29,681 nucleotides of DNA, from positions 1 through 29,681 of the IMG/VR virus record IMGVR_UViG_3300025667_000018, one strand, 5' to 3'. Below, piece after piece: positions 7,510-14,989 of the stretch (the stretch's first letter is position 1; each line of letters opens with the position of its first letter). The position numbers and the translations under genes are program-made. The stretch comes from a virus. Under the pieces are notes generated by a model. It was not told the origin of the DNA. It did no database searches and saw only the letters and a list, made by a program, of their open reading frames with translations.

Positions 7510-8003
7510 AGTCCCGCAACCTCCCATGCTTTTTCCAGAAGCGCCTGCTTTTGCCAGAAGGCTCCCTCGTAGTCGTTTTGGAGTTCCCAGCCGATTACGA
7601 TCTTCATCGCTTCCAGTAGGGCATCCTCGACTGAATCGTGAGAGCTAACTTCTTCCATATCTACGTCATCCGGTTCTCCATTTACACCATGTTGAACCTT
7701 TGTTTGCAGAATGCGATAGCGATTAACCATCTTCTTGCTTGTGCTATGTATGCGTCGTATCTCGACCTCCTCCTCGGCAACCTGGATTTCGATACATCCA
7801 TCCTGCATGGATATGCAGTCGTATTTCGCCGGGACTACCGTACGGGATAGCGTACCATTGGATGATATTGCCTCGACGGGAACTATCCATTCCCCGGGGT
7901 TATCCTCGCTGGTTAGCCTTAGTAGCCCGATGATTTCCTTTACACGCCGATTCATGGCGAAGACCTGGATGGATTCTAGGTCGGATGATTTTAGTGTACT
8001 CAT
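7506..8003 (-). CDS. Hypothetical protein, 165 residues
   Basis: The ATG at 8003 has AAAGAGGAA upstream and overlaps the previous stop as ATGA; a start at 8054 would run deep into that gene. The sequence alternates beta-like stretches (GEWIVPVEAISSNG, CIEIQVAEEEVEIRRI) with a C-terminal helical part that is acidic (DDVDMEEVSSHDSVEDALLEA). It looks like a small globular cytoplasmic protein. Function unknown. Confidence 0.7.
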   Translation of the reverse strand: MSTLKSSDLESIQVFAMNRRVKEIIGLLRLTSEDNPGEWIVPVEAISSNGTLSRTVVPAKYDCISMQDGCIEIQVAEEEVEIRRIHSTSKKMVNRYRILQTKVQHGVNGEPDDVDMEEVSSHDSVEDALLEAMKIVIGWELQNDYEGAFWQKQALLEKAWEVAGL

Positions 8004-8311
8004 GTTATTCCTCTTTCGATTAGTGGTTGTGTGTTGTTGCCCTCGTGGTGACACCCGTTGTGTCCGTCATTCCACATACAGCCTGTGTGATCGTTGACGC
8101 ACGTCCATGGAGGGTCGGCGTCAGGTTCTAACTCCCTCAAGCAACCCAACCGGTCCCACGCTTGCTTTGTGTAGCCGTCGAACCAGCCTTCTCCGCTGGT
8201 ATCGTCTCGCTGGCAATGTTCTTGGGCTTCCTCTAGGGTTAGCCCCGTTTTGATTTCTTCCCTCTCCTTGCCGCATTCACGGAAGTAGCGGTATACTGTG
8301 TATGTCTCCAT
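8000..8311 (-). CDS. Small Cys/His-rich phage protein
   Basis: The gene encodes 103 residues; its ATG overlaps the preceding stop as TAATG. The N-terminal part (METYTVYRYFRECGKERE ... TLEEAQEHCQRDDTSGEG) has the layout of small phage proteins carrying 'GLTLEEAQ.HC...DTS...WFDGY'. The C-terminal part is rich in Cys and His (CVNDHTGCMWNDGHNGCHH) and could bind zinc. No function is assigned. Confidence 0.7.
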   Translation of the reverse strand: METYTVYRYFRECGKEREEIKTGLTLEEAQEHCQRDDTSGEGWFDGYTKQAWDRLGCLRELEPDADPPWTCVNDHTGCMWNDGHNGCHHEGNNTQPLIERGIT

Positions 8312-8658
8312 TAATAGTACCCCGCTTCCTCCATAGCTGGCTCGTCGAAGAACGCGCTTATGTACAATTTGGGGAATTGCTTCCTTAGAGCCTCGATGAC
8401 TGGGATTGGTGGAGACCAGGCTGTATCGAATATGTACTCGATCTCCTCCTTGTTCTCGAGCACAATACGATCGTCTGATGTATCCCACTTGGTTCCCCAT
8501 TTATCGATACGGGTTTGATTTGGGTCTGACTCCGGCACATGGATGACACGAGTTAGGCTAAACACCTTTGACTTGTGATCCCGTAGTAGATCCTTGATCT
8601 GGTATATGTCCGTTTTGTTTCCTGTTATACGTATTTTGTTGAAGCACCAATTTGGCAT
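8311..8658 (-). CDS. Api92-like ferredoxin-fold protein (DUF1281-like)
   Basis: The gene encodes 115 residues. The start MPNWCFNKIRITGN is the hallmark N-terminus of Api92/YubB-like phage and plasmid proteins. It is followed by FDTAWSPPIPVIEALRKQFP and the end YISAFFDEPAMEEAGYY, which matches the family's second half. These proteins carry a ferredoxin-like fold; their biological role is not known. This copy is shorter than many members, whose additional C-terminal part is missing. The ATG overlaps the preceding small gene's stop as TAATG. Confidence 0.8.
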   Translation of the reverse strand: MPNWCFNKIRITGNKTDIYQIKDLLRDHKSKVFSLTRVIHVPESDPNQTRIDKWGTKWDTSDDRIVLENKEEIEYIFDTAWSPPIPVIEALRKQFPKLYISAFFDEPAMEEAGYY

Positions 8659-8801
8659 TATTCTTCCTTTCCTTTAGTTGTTTGTGTTGCGATGAACTCT
8701 TCCATCGCTTGTTCCCAATCCCGGATTTCGTCCGCGATTGTCCATCTTATTCTCTGAGAGAGGATTTGCTTTTCCAGCTCTCGTGTTATCTCTGCTTTCA
8801 C
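8658..8801 (-). CDS. 47-residue helical protein, GTG start, missed small gene
   Basis: The GTG overlaps the upstream stop as GTGA and the TAA overlaps the next ATG as TAATG, so the frame fills the gap between two genes precisely. The product begins VKAEITRELEKQILSQRI and ends TTKGKEE: one long charged helix with Trp residues. Function unknown; the double coupling argues that it is translated. Confidence 0.55.
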   Translation of the reverse strand: MKAEITRELEKQILSQRIRWTIADEIRDWEQAMEEFIATQTTKGKEE

Positions 8802-9028
8802 TTGTTCCAGTGATCCAGTGCAATTTCCTCGGCACTCGTTATTTGAATCCCAGGTCCTTCTTCGTGGGAATATGATATTACCTCCGATCCGTGCTGGAAG
8901 GGTTTTGTCATATCGTAGCCATGTGATGAATAATCCTCGAGAGCATCTTTAGCTTCTTCCTCGTCGCAGGCGTTCATGCATATATAACCCTCTTCCACGA
9001 TACGGAAGTGAATACGATATCGCTTCAT
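8798..9028 (-). CDS. Small hypothetical protein
   Basis: The gene encodes 76 residues; its ATG overlaps the previous stop as ATGA. It begins MKRYRIHFRIVEEGYICMNA, then has a helix DEEEAKDALEDYSS and a further beta stretch GPGIQITSAEEIAL. This strand-helix-strand order is typical of small phage proteins with a 'V.....A.s.eEA' pattern. No function is known. Confidence 0.65.
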   Translation of the reverse strand: MKRYRIHFRIVEEGYICMNACDEEEAKDALEDYSSHGYDMTKPFQHGSEVISYSHEEGPGIQITSAEEIALDHWNK

Positions 9029-9363
9029 ACGTTTGTTCCTGTCTGGTAGAGCTTCGCTCGATGCTTGGCGGTTTCACCCTCCTTTTCCCCGAGGACTTCC
9101 ACTACGTAGTCATCCCACTCCGGCTTTCCATCCTCGGGTTTCTCTGAGAACTTTCTCTTATGCAACGGGATGCCATCAGATGGATCCTGGTTATCATGGA
9201 ACACATCACCGACGTAATCCTCGATGTAATCAAACCATTTATCCTCTGGGTCCAGGTACATGTCGTTTTTCACGATCCACTTCTTTATATCCTCCTTCGT
9301 GATATCGAGCAGATACTTCCCTGAACGTGTGATGGTTTGGAATACGGTAACTTCTGTGACCAT
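9025..9363 (-). CDS. Small acidic hypothetical protein
   Basis: The gene encodes 112 residues from the ATG at 9363, one base after the upstream stop; an upstream in-frame start at 9402 would overlap the neighbour by 38 bases. The sequence is acidic and Trp/Tyr-rich (DKWFDYIEDYVGDVFHDNQD) with a Lys-rich segment in the middle. It is probably cytoplasmic. No family recognised. Confidence 0.65.
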   Translation of the reverse strand: MVTEVTVFQTITRSGKYLLDITKEDIKKWIVKNDMYLDPEDKWFDYIEDYVGDVFHDNQDPSDGIPLHKRKFSEKPEDGKPEWDDYVVEVLGEKEGETAKHRAKLYQTGTNV

Positions 9364-9364
9364 G

Positions 9365-10027
9365 TTACCTAGCGTAGTTCCCCGGGGACAACTGAGACGC
9401 ACATTGTGAGTTGAAGACTATGCTGTAGCAATCATCTCCTCCCCATTGGATTTCGACATGCTTCAATCCGGTGTAGCCAAGCGATTTCTCTGAACGTGCT
9501 TGAGCATCGTTTTTCTTCACGGCTCCAACGTTGCGGATCGATTCTTCATAAGGGGAGATTACATACAGGAGGTGATAAACGCTACCCGCCTGTACATTGT
9601 CCTTGCACGCGACAATTGCCTTGGGGTCATCGACCGGTATATCCTTTGCCTTACAGAAGTTCGGAATCCACTTACGTAGTATCTTCCTGATCTTCTTTCC
9701 CTTGGGTCTGTGTTCACCATGCCCTGGGATTCTGATTCGCTTTCGCTTTACCATCGGAAACCCATCTGGGTCTAGGTGGCTAACTATGCCACCAACTCCT
9801 TCATCAGCTGGCCCCCTTACCGGGTCATCATTGCAAACGTATGTGACGCTGGCATCGATCTCCGATGATTTGAGTTGAAACCCGGTACGTATTTCCCATG
9901 CCAGGTGCCTGAGTGCTTCCGTGTAGTCGTAGTAAGCCGCCGATCTTGCTTCAACATCACAACCTCCGAAGCTTGCTGTGGTTACGGTGAACACTGTGTT
10001 TGGTATTGTTATTGGTTTTGGTTTCAT
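9365..10027 (-). CDS. Hypothetical protein, 220 residues
   Basis: The ATG has GAAAGG upstream at good spacing. The centre is very basic (VKRKRIRIPGHGEHRPKGKK) and is followed by a helix IRKILRKWIPNFCKA, suggesting nucleic-acid contact. The N-terminal part (ITIPNTVFTVTTASFGGCDV) and the C-terminal part (YHLLYVISPYEESI) look beta-rich. No catalytic signature is visible. It lies directly downstream of the CobT-like gene and may belong to the same functional group. Confidence 0.7.
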   Translation of the reverse strand: MKPKPITIPNTVFTVTTASFGGCDVEARSAAYYDYTEALRHLAWEIRTGFQLKSSEIDASVTYVCNDDPVRGPADEGVGGIVSHLDPDGFPMVKRKRIRIPGHGEHRPKGKKIRKILRKWIPNFCKAKDIPVDDPKAIVACKDNVQAGSVYHLLYVISPYEESIRNVGAVKKNDAQARSEKSLGYTGLKHVEIQWGGDDCYSIVFNSQCASQLSPGNYAR

Positions 10028-10045
10028 TTTACCTTTCGTTATGTT

Positions 10046-11116
10046 TTAGTTATCGAACGAGAAGTAGTACGGGGATAACCCGCGATCCCTCAAGTCCTTG
10101 TTTGTTTTGAGTTGAGACTCATCATCCGAGCCTTGTTTCTCGTCATGCTTGCCCTGGATTGTTTCCTTTTTATCCGTGGGCTTTCCTTCTGCTGGCTCAT
10201 CTTTCTGGTAGGCTTCTCCACCGAGTGCATTATCCGCACTAGTGGCAAAGTCACTACCTGGGCCGAATCGAATGCCTTCTCCGCCTTCAGGTGAAGGGAA
10301 GTGCTTCTCCCATTCAATCAATACGGGGAGTAGGCTTTCCGTGGTGGGGTATCGGGCATCATTGCCACGACCGGCAACATTTCGCCAGAACGTGTAAACA
10401 AGATCGATACCCACCTTGTTTCCTGTCTTCTTGGACTCCCAAGGGGTCCGATCTCCTAACCAGCGACTATTGAACTCCTCGAAGACGTATGCCACATTAT
10501 CACCACGTGCTCCGCCTTTCCGGGTTCCCTCTGCCTTAATGAAGGCCAGCATCGTATTGAAGGGGATATCAACGTGTATCTCCTCCCATTTCAGCCAGTT
10601 GAACTTCCGTATGCCGTATGACTCAGACTCAATCCGAGTGCCGTCATAGTGCAAGTCCTTCTTTCCCGCAACAGAGGTTGGCCTTCTTGAGCGATATAGG
10701 CTTTCACCTCGTCCATCCTCAAACAAGTTCATTGTCTGGAATGGCACTTTGGCATCAGCCAGGAGCTTATTCAGGCTAACGAAGTCCCTTGAGGTGTACA
10801 AGCCATGCATGGTTTCATGGTCGTGTACTGCCTTGAGGTACGCTGTTTCCTTTCTGGAGGCTGGGCCTGTCCGGCGCTTTGCAAGGAGATCAGTACGATC
10901 AATGTGACCCGGAAGCCCCTTGAACATCTTGATGGTGTGAACTCCACCATCGAATCCCCAACACGCGGTTTCTGGAGGAGCTTCTTCTGCCCATTCCAGT
11001 ATCGCTGTTGAGTCGAGTGTGCCGGTGGTTCGCTTCCAGTGTTGATCCTTTACGCTCTTTATGCTGGATGCATAAGCCTTGAGCGTCTTGGTTGGGATAG
11101 CAGAAGGTACGCTCAT
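10046..11116 (-). CDS. CobT N-terminal-like HExxH protein
   Basis: The gene encodes 356 residues; its ATG overlaps the ATPase stop as ATGA. The motif H100-E-T-M-H104 is a zinc-type HExxH. It is followed about 26 residues later by NLFEDGRGE, which closely resembles the 'N.LED.R.E' segment of the N-terminal region of cobaltochelatase subunit CobT and related putative metallopeptidases. The C-terminal 90 residues are charged and low-complexity (EGKPTDKKETIQGKHDEKQ), like the acidic linker that joins the CobT N-terminal part to its VWA domain. Here no VWA domain follows; it is a separate gene at 3689-4378. Together with the AAA+ gene upstream this suggests a split CobS/CobT-like chaperone or remodelling complex. 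Protease activity is not proven. Confidence 0.75.
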   Translation of the reverse strand: MSVPSAIPTKTLKAYASSIKSVKDQHWKRTTGTLDSTAILEWAEEAPPETACWGFDGGVHTIKMFKGLPGHIDRTDLLAKRRTGPASRKETAYLKAVHDHETMHGLYTSRDFVSLNKLLADAKVPFQTMNLFEDGRGESLYRSRRPTSVAGKKDLHYDGTRIESESYGIRKFNWLKWEEIHVDIPFNTMLAFIKAEGTRKGGARGDNVAYVFEEFNSRWLGDRTPWESKKTGNKVGIDLVYTFWRNVAGRGNDARYPTTESLLPVLIEWEKHFPSPEGGEGIRFGPGSDFATSADNALGGEAYQKDEPAEGKPTDKKETIQGKHDEKQGSDDESQLKTNKDLRDRGLSPYYFSFDN

Positions 11117-12393
11117 GAGAATACCTTATTCACAAGCTTTACCCACGTTTCCATCTGATCCTGCATAGGCTCTCCATCGTGACCCTCGGCAGAGAACCAC
11201 GCACAGAAGCCCTCTTCCGTCATGTGATCCTTCAGCATGGTATGGGCATCCGCACAAGACCTTGCAGTCGTGAAACCCTCCCCTTGCATGAGGTCAATGG
11301 CGTGCAGGAACTCCCTGATACTGGGTGCTTCATCAAGAAGGCTTTTCTTGACAGCATCCTCCGCGGTTCTCCATAGCTTGGTAAACCGTGTCACCAGATT
11401 TGCTGGAGCACCTATTCCGGCTTCCTTTAGTCGTGGAGACAGGACCGTCTTGATGAGATCGGCATCCGTCTTCACGGGGATTGGCTTGAATCTCGCCTTG
11501 ATCGCCGGGGTGTCCGGTTCACAGTCATACTTGGGACCCACGTTCTGGGTTCCAACTATGGAGATATTTGCCATAGGACAGTGAAGTTCCTCAAGGGTTA
11601 CTTGGGGGTTGCCTTCCTTGTCCTTGCCTGTCGTCAATGGCCTTCCCGTTGGCAACTTCAACCATTCTTCGCCATCCGCCCCGATATAGGGAGATGTGCA
11701 AGTGAGGAATGCTTGTTGTTGCTTCCGTGGCACATTGCCAATTTCGTCTAGTATGACCAATACGGTCTCTCCGTCAGCGGCAGCCTTCCATGCTGTAGCC
11801 AGGGGGCCATCGACGAACAGGAACCCACCGGAGCCATCACCCGAGACCGTTGGGCCACCGATGAAGTCCTTGGCTTCCATGTCCGACATACAAGCAACCT
11901 CAACAACGAGGTCAAACCCGGCATTCTCGCCGAATTTACGTGCTTGGTATGTCTTTGACGTTCCCTTGCTTCCTTTGAGCTTAAGGAATTGCTTCCCTTG
12001 CTTCTTCCGCAAACCTGGTGTGGAATGCTTGAAGAGAGCTTGGGATATTTTCCCTGAAGCCGCCGGCGCTCCTTTGGCGATAACACCAGCCTTCGCTGAC
12101 TTTGCCGCTGGTGCTCCAGCTTTTATCTGTGCATCGAGTACAGCGACCAATTGCTTGGCCATATCCTCGATGTTACCACAAGACATCGACCCGCTAGAGG
12201 ATGGTAGTTCATCCTTTATGCTTTTGGTGATGTCATCGATAGCCGCTTGGGGTATATTAACCTTTAGCGTCTTGATGTGAGACTTGATCACCTCCTGTAT
12301 TTTTGTGGAGGCAACCGCTTTCCCGAGTGCGTCTATGCACTCAGAATCATTCAGTTTTGCGGCGATTTCGCTCGCGTCTAGTTCTATTTTCAT
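11113..12393 (-). CDS. MoxR/CobS-like AAA+ ATPase
   Basis: The gene encodes 426 residues. The first 130 are an N-terminal helical part and an Ala/Lys-rich linker. The AAA+ core follows: Walker A GSKGTSKT (141-148), Walker B VLVILDE (211-217), sensor-1 region SIVGTQN (N284) and a probable arginine finger in IKARF (R301). This set matches the MoxR/CobS branch of AAA+ ATPases, which form rings and act with VWA-domain partners. The Walker A glycine before the lysine is replaced by serine (canonical GxxGxGKT), while the lysine and threonine are kept. The ATPase, the HExxH gene directly coupled to it and the VWA gene downstream probably form one system. The substrate is unknown; cobalt chelation is unlikely in a phage lacking other pathway genes. 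Confidence 0.88.
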   Translation of the reverse strand: MKIELDASEIAAKLNDSECIDALGKAVASTKIQEVIKSHIKTLKVNIPQAAIDDITKSIKDELPSSSGSMSCGNIEDMAKQLVAVLDAQIKAGAPAAKSAKAGVIAKGAPAASGKISQALFKHSTPGLRKKQGKQFLKLKGSKGTSKTYQARKFGENAGFDLVVEVACMSDMEAKDFIGGPTVSGDGSGGFLFVDGPLATAWKAAADGETVLVILDEIGNVPRKQQQAFLTCTSPYIGADGEEWLKLPTGRPLTTGKDKEGNPQVTLEELHCPMANISIVGTQNVGPKYDCEPDTPAIKARFKPIPVKTDADLIKTVLSPRLKEAGIGAPANLVTRFTKLWRTAEDAVKKSLLDEAPSIREFLHAIDLMQGEGFTTARSCADAHTMLKDHMTEEGFCAWFSAEGHDGEPMQDQMETWVKLVNKVFS

Positions 12394-12400
12394 GTTAGTC

Positions 12401-12829
12401 CTATTTCCCTTCTGGGTTGAGTATTGTGTGTTGGGTTGATTGATTTTTCATGAACTTGCCCCCCAGGAATGTAAACGGGGAAGGCTCCTCCATGTCGTGA
12501 ATCCCATCTTCGAAGAACCAGCCTTGATCGCTGGCCGAATCGGATGGGCCTTGTGTGATGCCAAACTTTTCATTGGCGTTTTGGTTCATTGGCGTATAGC
12601 CATTGGTTAAACATGAGTTCCAGCAGGCTTTGTGATACCATGCACCACATTCGGGTGATATCGGTTCATGCTCCCCGACTCTCCCGTAGCCATCGTATTC
12701 ACCCATGAGGATTGAACCATCATCGGTTATTACGATGCAATCCGACATCCATTTATTGAGTTTCTCGGTTGCACAGGGCTGAAGCATTGGATGCCCACAG
12801 CATTTGCAATTGAACGAGAAGAATCCCAT
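12401..12829 (-). CDS. Zinc-ribbon-like phage protein
   Basis: The gene encodes 142 residues; its ATG overlaps the preceding stop as TAATG. The start MGFFSFNCKCCGHPM carries a Cys-x-x-Cys knuckle, and a second Cys/His group (CGAWYHKACWNSC) about 60 residues later could complete a zinc site. The motif GEYDGYGRVGE between them is found in a family of small uncharacterised phage and bacterial proteins that start with MG.FS..C..CG. Function unknown. Confidence 0.7.
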   Translation of the reverse strand: MGFFSFNCKCCGHPMLQPCATEKLNKWMSDCIVITDDGSILMGEYDGYGRVGEHEPISPECGAWYHKACWNSCLTNGYTPMNQNANEKFGITQGPSDSASDQGWFFEDGIHDMEEPSPFTFLGGKFMKNQSTQHTILNPEGK

Positions 12830-13131
12830 TAGATTACGGGGAATGTGAGGCCTACTGGACCTCCTATTGTCTGGGCATCCCCAGCATCCACATCTTTCTG
12901 TGTGGCTCCGTCTTGAGTATTACCGAATAACGCCCCGCCATCATTGCCCTCGTCATCACGAGAGGGGTATATAAGCGTGCCATTATCCAGGTGGATGACA
13001 ATCGGGCGATGATGGAACCCCTGGTCTTCAGCTTCAGTCTCTCCCATATACCGGACATGGACGATCCTTCTACCGAAGAGTTTGTCGGCTCCATGCTTTG
13101 ACCACTTGTCGGCCATTTTATCGCCACTCAT
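12829..13131 (-). CDS. Conserved small phage protein
   Basis: The gene encodes 100 residues; its ATG overlaps the previous stop as ATGA. The centre reads RIVHVRYMGETEAEDQGF, then HLDNGTLIYPSRDDEGND. This order is characteristic of a common phage protein family of unknown function in which a short beta-barrel-like unit ends in 'L.PS.D.EGN.GG.LF'. No catalytic residues are evident. Confidence 0.7.
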   Translation of the reverse strand: MSGDKMADKWSKHGADKLFGRRIVHVRYMGETEAEDQGFHHRPIVIHLDNGTLIYPSRDDEGNDGGALFGNTQDGATQKDVDAGDAQTIGGPVGLTFPVI

Positions 13132-13490
13132 CGGTCCAACATGGCCTCCGCTTTCTGGAGTTCATATTCCTCTCGGAAGTCCGATTCGTCTGGCCACATA
13201 TTCTGTGTATCGGCATCCCGGCACACAGTGGCTTTGATTTCCTCGATTGTTTCCACGCCGAGTTCGTCGGGCTTTAGCTCTACCCATCCAGATGTAGATG
13301 GGAAGTGGAGCCGTAGGTGATCGATTGAGACTTCATCAATCTCAACCGACGTTCGGACCTCAGTTCCATACTCGTGGTCGAATGAGTGATCCTCAATCTC
13401 CCACGTAACTGTGGCTTTGATTTCGAGTTCAGTACCAACCCGGATGCCCACGCACCCTGGTAGAGTTGTGATCTCTATTACCTTATCCAC
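13128..13490 (-). CDS. Small acidic hypothetical protein, GTG start
   Basis: The gene encodes 120 residues starting at GTG, overlapping the end of the previous small gene by 13 bases. The sequence is acidic and beta-rich (ELEIKATVTWEIEDHSFDHE) with a C-terminal helix (DFREEYELQKAEAMLDR). No family recognised. Confidence 0.65.
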   Translation of the reverse strand: MDKVIEITTLPGCVGIRVGTELEIKATVTWEIEDHSFDHEYGTEVRTSVEIDEVSIDHLRLHFPSTSGWVELKPDELGVETIEEIKATVCRDADTQNMWPDESDFREEYELQKAEAMLDR

Positions 13491-13627
13491 TCTGCGAGCC
13501 TCCCTTCTTCTGTTTTGGTGGCCTCGTAGTCACCGACTTCCGTGGACTCTTCACAGCGCCCGAAGCCACGATCTGGTTGTTGTTTCATAAGGGCTTCAAC
13601 CCTTTTATCTTCTGTTTCGTTATTCAC
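13478..13627 (-). CDS. 49-residue hypothetical protein, GTG start
   Basis: The GTG at 13627 is preferred because AAAGGA lies just upstream and it clears the stop of the previous gene by 20 bases; an ATG at 13666 would overlap that gene by 19 bases. The product (VNNETEDKRVEALMKQQPDR ...) is charged and probably mostly helical. Function unknown. Confidence 0.5.
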   Translation of the reverse strand: MNNETEDKRVEALMKQQPDRGFGRCEESTEVGDYEATKTEEGRLAEWIR

Positions 13628-13647
13628 GTTTTCCTTTGTTTTTGGTG

Positions 13648-14460
13648 TTAGTAACTCCAGCGCCATTTAGTCCAGCCTGGAGTCTTTTTGTTTTCCGTAT
13701 GGATTTGCATCGGGTATGCATCATTCGACACACCGACGAACCCCTCCAATACGGGTTCATTGGACTTTTCGCCAATTGATCGGCTTAGGTGGTGGGCAGT
13801 CCAGTTTCCCTCCATATTGTTGATGGCTTTCGCCATTGCTTTTCCCCGTTTCCAGTACTCCGCTATCCTGGATGGATAACCGGTCATGAATGTGGGTAGA
13901 CCGAGGATGCTATCGAGACCGGTTATCTGCCTCGGTAGGATATCCACGGTGTCGGCACCATAGTCGTGCCACGGGAGTTCCTCCTTCTCAAAGAACTCCT
14001 TGATTTCGATTTCCAGATCCAGGGCAACCTTGCGATCACATAGATTGGAAATCACCTCGCGTGACCGGAGGAAGGATGTCTTCCTTTCAGGCACGTCGAG
14101 GATTATGATTTTTCCCCTCCAGAGCGGGGACTTGTTCATGACTTCAACGTCCAACCATCTGGTCCCTTCAAACCAGCTGTGGTTTTTGCCGTATCTTTCC
14201 ATGAACTCGTCCACATGATCCCAGTTGATCTCATGTGGAAATTGGGCCACGTAGCCGTATCTGTTATAGACTTTGCGATCTATAACGTCCAATACGCCTC
14301 GGGACCCATTCACTTTGAGGTTCAGAACCGTCTCTGGCTCTACCTCTGGTATTAGCCCAGTTCCCTCAACCCATACCATTGGGCCGGTTGAGGGTCGTGC
14401 TGGGAAGGGAGCCACTGGTGGCGGGGTCATGCCTTTCATACCCAGGTCGTATGGCCGCAC
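13648..14460 (-). CDS. Possible polynucleotide-ligase-like protein, degenerate
   Basis: The gene encodes 270 residues from a GTG that overlaps the upstream stop (TAGTG) with GAGG upstream; an ATG at 14436 is the alternative. Several short segments fall in the order of nucleotidyltransferase ligase motifs. DRKVYNRYG may be motif I with the lysine kept but not KxDG. WLDVEVM may be motif III. GKIIILDVPERK may be motif IIIa. LEGFVGVSNDAYP resembles motif IV (EGxV), and GWTKWRW motif V. These recall ATP-dependent DNA/RNA ligase-like phage proteins. The motif I residues differ and the usual lysine after EGxV is absent, so activity is doubtful. This assignment rests on motif reading alone. Confidence 0.45.
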   Translation of the reverse strand: MRPYDLGMKGMTPPPVAPFPARPSTGPMVWVEGTGLIPEVEPETVLNLKVNGSRGVLDVIDRKVYNRYGYVAQFPHEINWDHVDEFMERYGKNHSWFEGTRWLDVEVMNKSPLWRGKIIILDVPERKTSFLRSREVISNLCDRKVALDLEIEIKEFFEKEELPWHDYGADTVDILPRQITGLDSILGLPTFMTGYPSRIAEYWKRGKAMAKAINNMEGNWTAHHLSRSIGEKSNEPVLEGFVGVSNDAYPMQIHTENKKTPGWTKWRWSY

Positions 14461-14984
14461 TAGTTGGTTACCTCGAAGCACCACCCGATATCCAGGTCGT
14501 ACACCAAGCACTCGGTCTCACTACCGGTTTGTAGCACGAATGAGTTTATGGGGAAATACTCCCCTTCATTCGTGTCCCTCACTTGCCACACACCGCCTTC
14601 GAGCTTAAACGAGGGGAATCCATCCTCCTCGTCCTCCACCTCGCAAGCCTCACGAAGCTTCTTGAAGCCGGCTACGGTGAGTAGTGGGCAAGCCCAGCCG
14701 TTCCACCGCTTCCCTCGGTCGTATCCCTCGAAGTCGAGGAAGTGACCAGCGGAATCGGAGAAACAATCCATTCCGAAGTTGACCTTTTTCACCTCCTCAT
14801 CATCTGAGGTCCAGAGGCGGAAGTTATACTTCTCCACCGCCGCTGGTGTGAAGCGGAGCGAGAAGCCACCACCGGCCGGGTAGGCGAGGAGGTCATCCCC
14901 CTCATACCCGGTTACGATGATCTGCTCACTCGCTTTCGGTTCTCCTGTGGGGACCAACACGTCCCCTTGGGTGAACTTTGACAT
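14460..14984 (-). CDS. Hypothetical protein, 174 residues
   Basis: The ATG at 14984 is preceded by GGAGAG and lies five bases after the upstream stop; a longer frame to 15044 would overlap that gene. The protein is acidic, with beta-rich stretches near the start (SEQIIVTGYEGDDLLAYPAG, about residues 19-38) and an acidic patch EVEDEEDG. It reads like a single small globular domain. No family recognised. Confidence 0.65.
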   Translation of the reverse strand: MSKFTQGDVLVPTGEPKASEQIIVTGYEGDDLLAYPAGGGFSLRFTPAAVEKYNFRLWTSDDEEVKKVNFGMDCFSDSAGHFLDFEGYDRGKRWNGWACPLLTVAGFKKLREACEVEDEEDGFPSFKLEGGVWQVRDTNEGEYFPINSFVLQTGSETECLVYDLDIGWCFEVTN

Positions 14985-14989
14985 TACTC

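Noticed and set aside
11696-12280. Long plus-strand open frame (194 residues) opposite the AAA+ ATPase gene
   Set aside because: The minus frame carries Walker A and B, sensor and arginine-finger motifs; the plus frame has none and no ribosome site.
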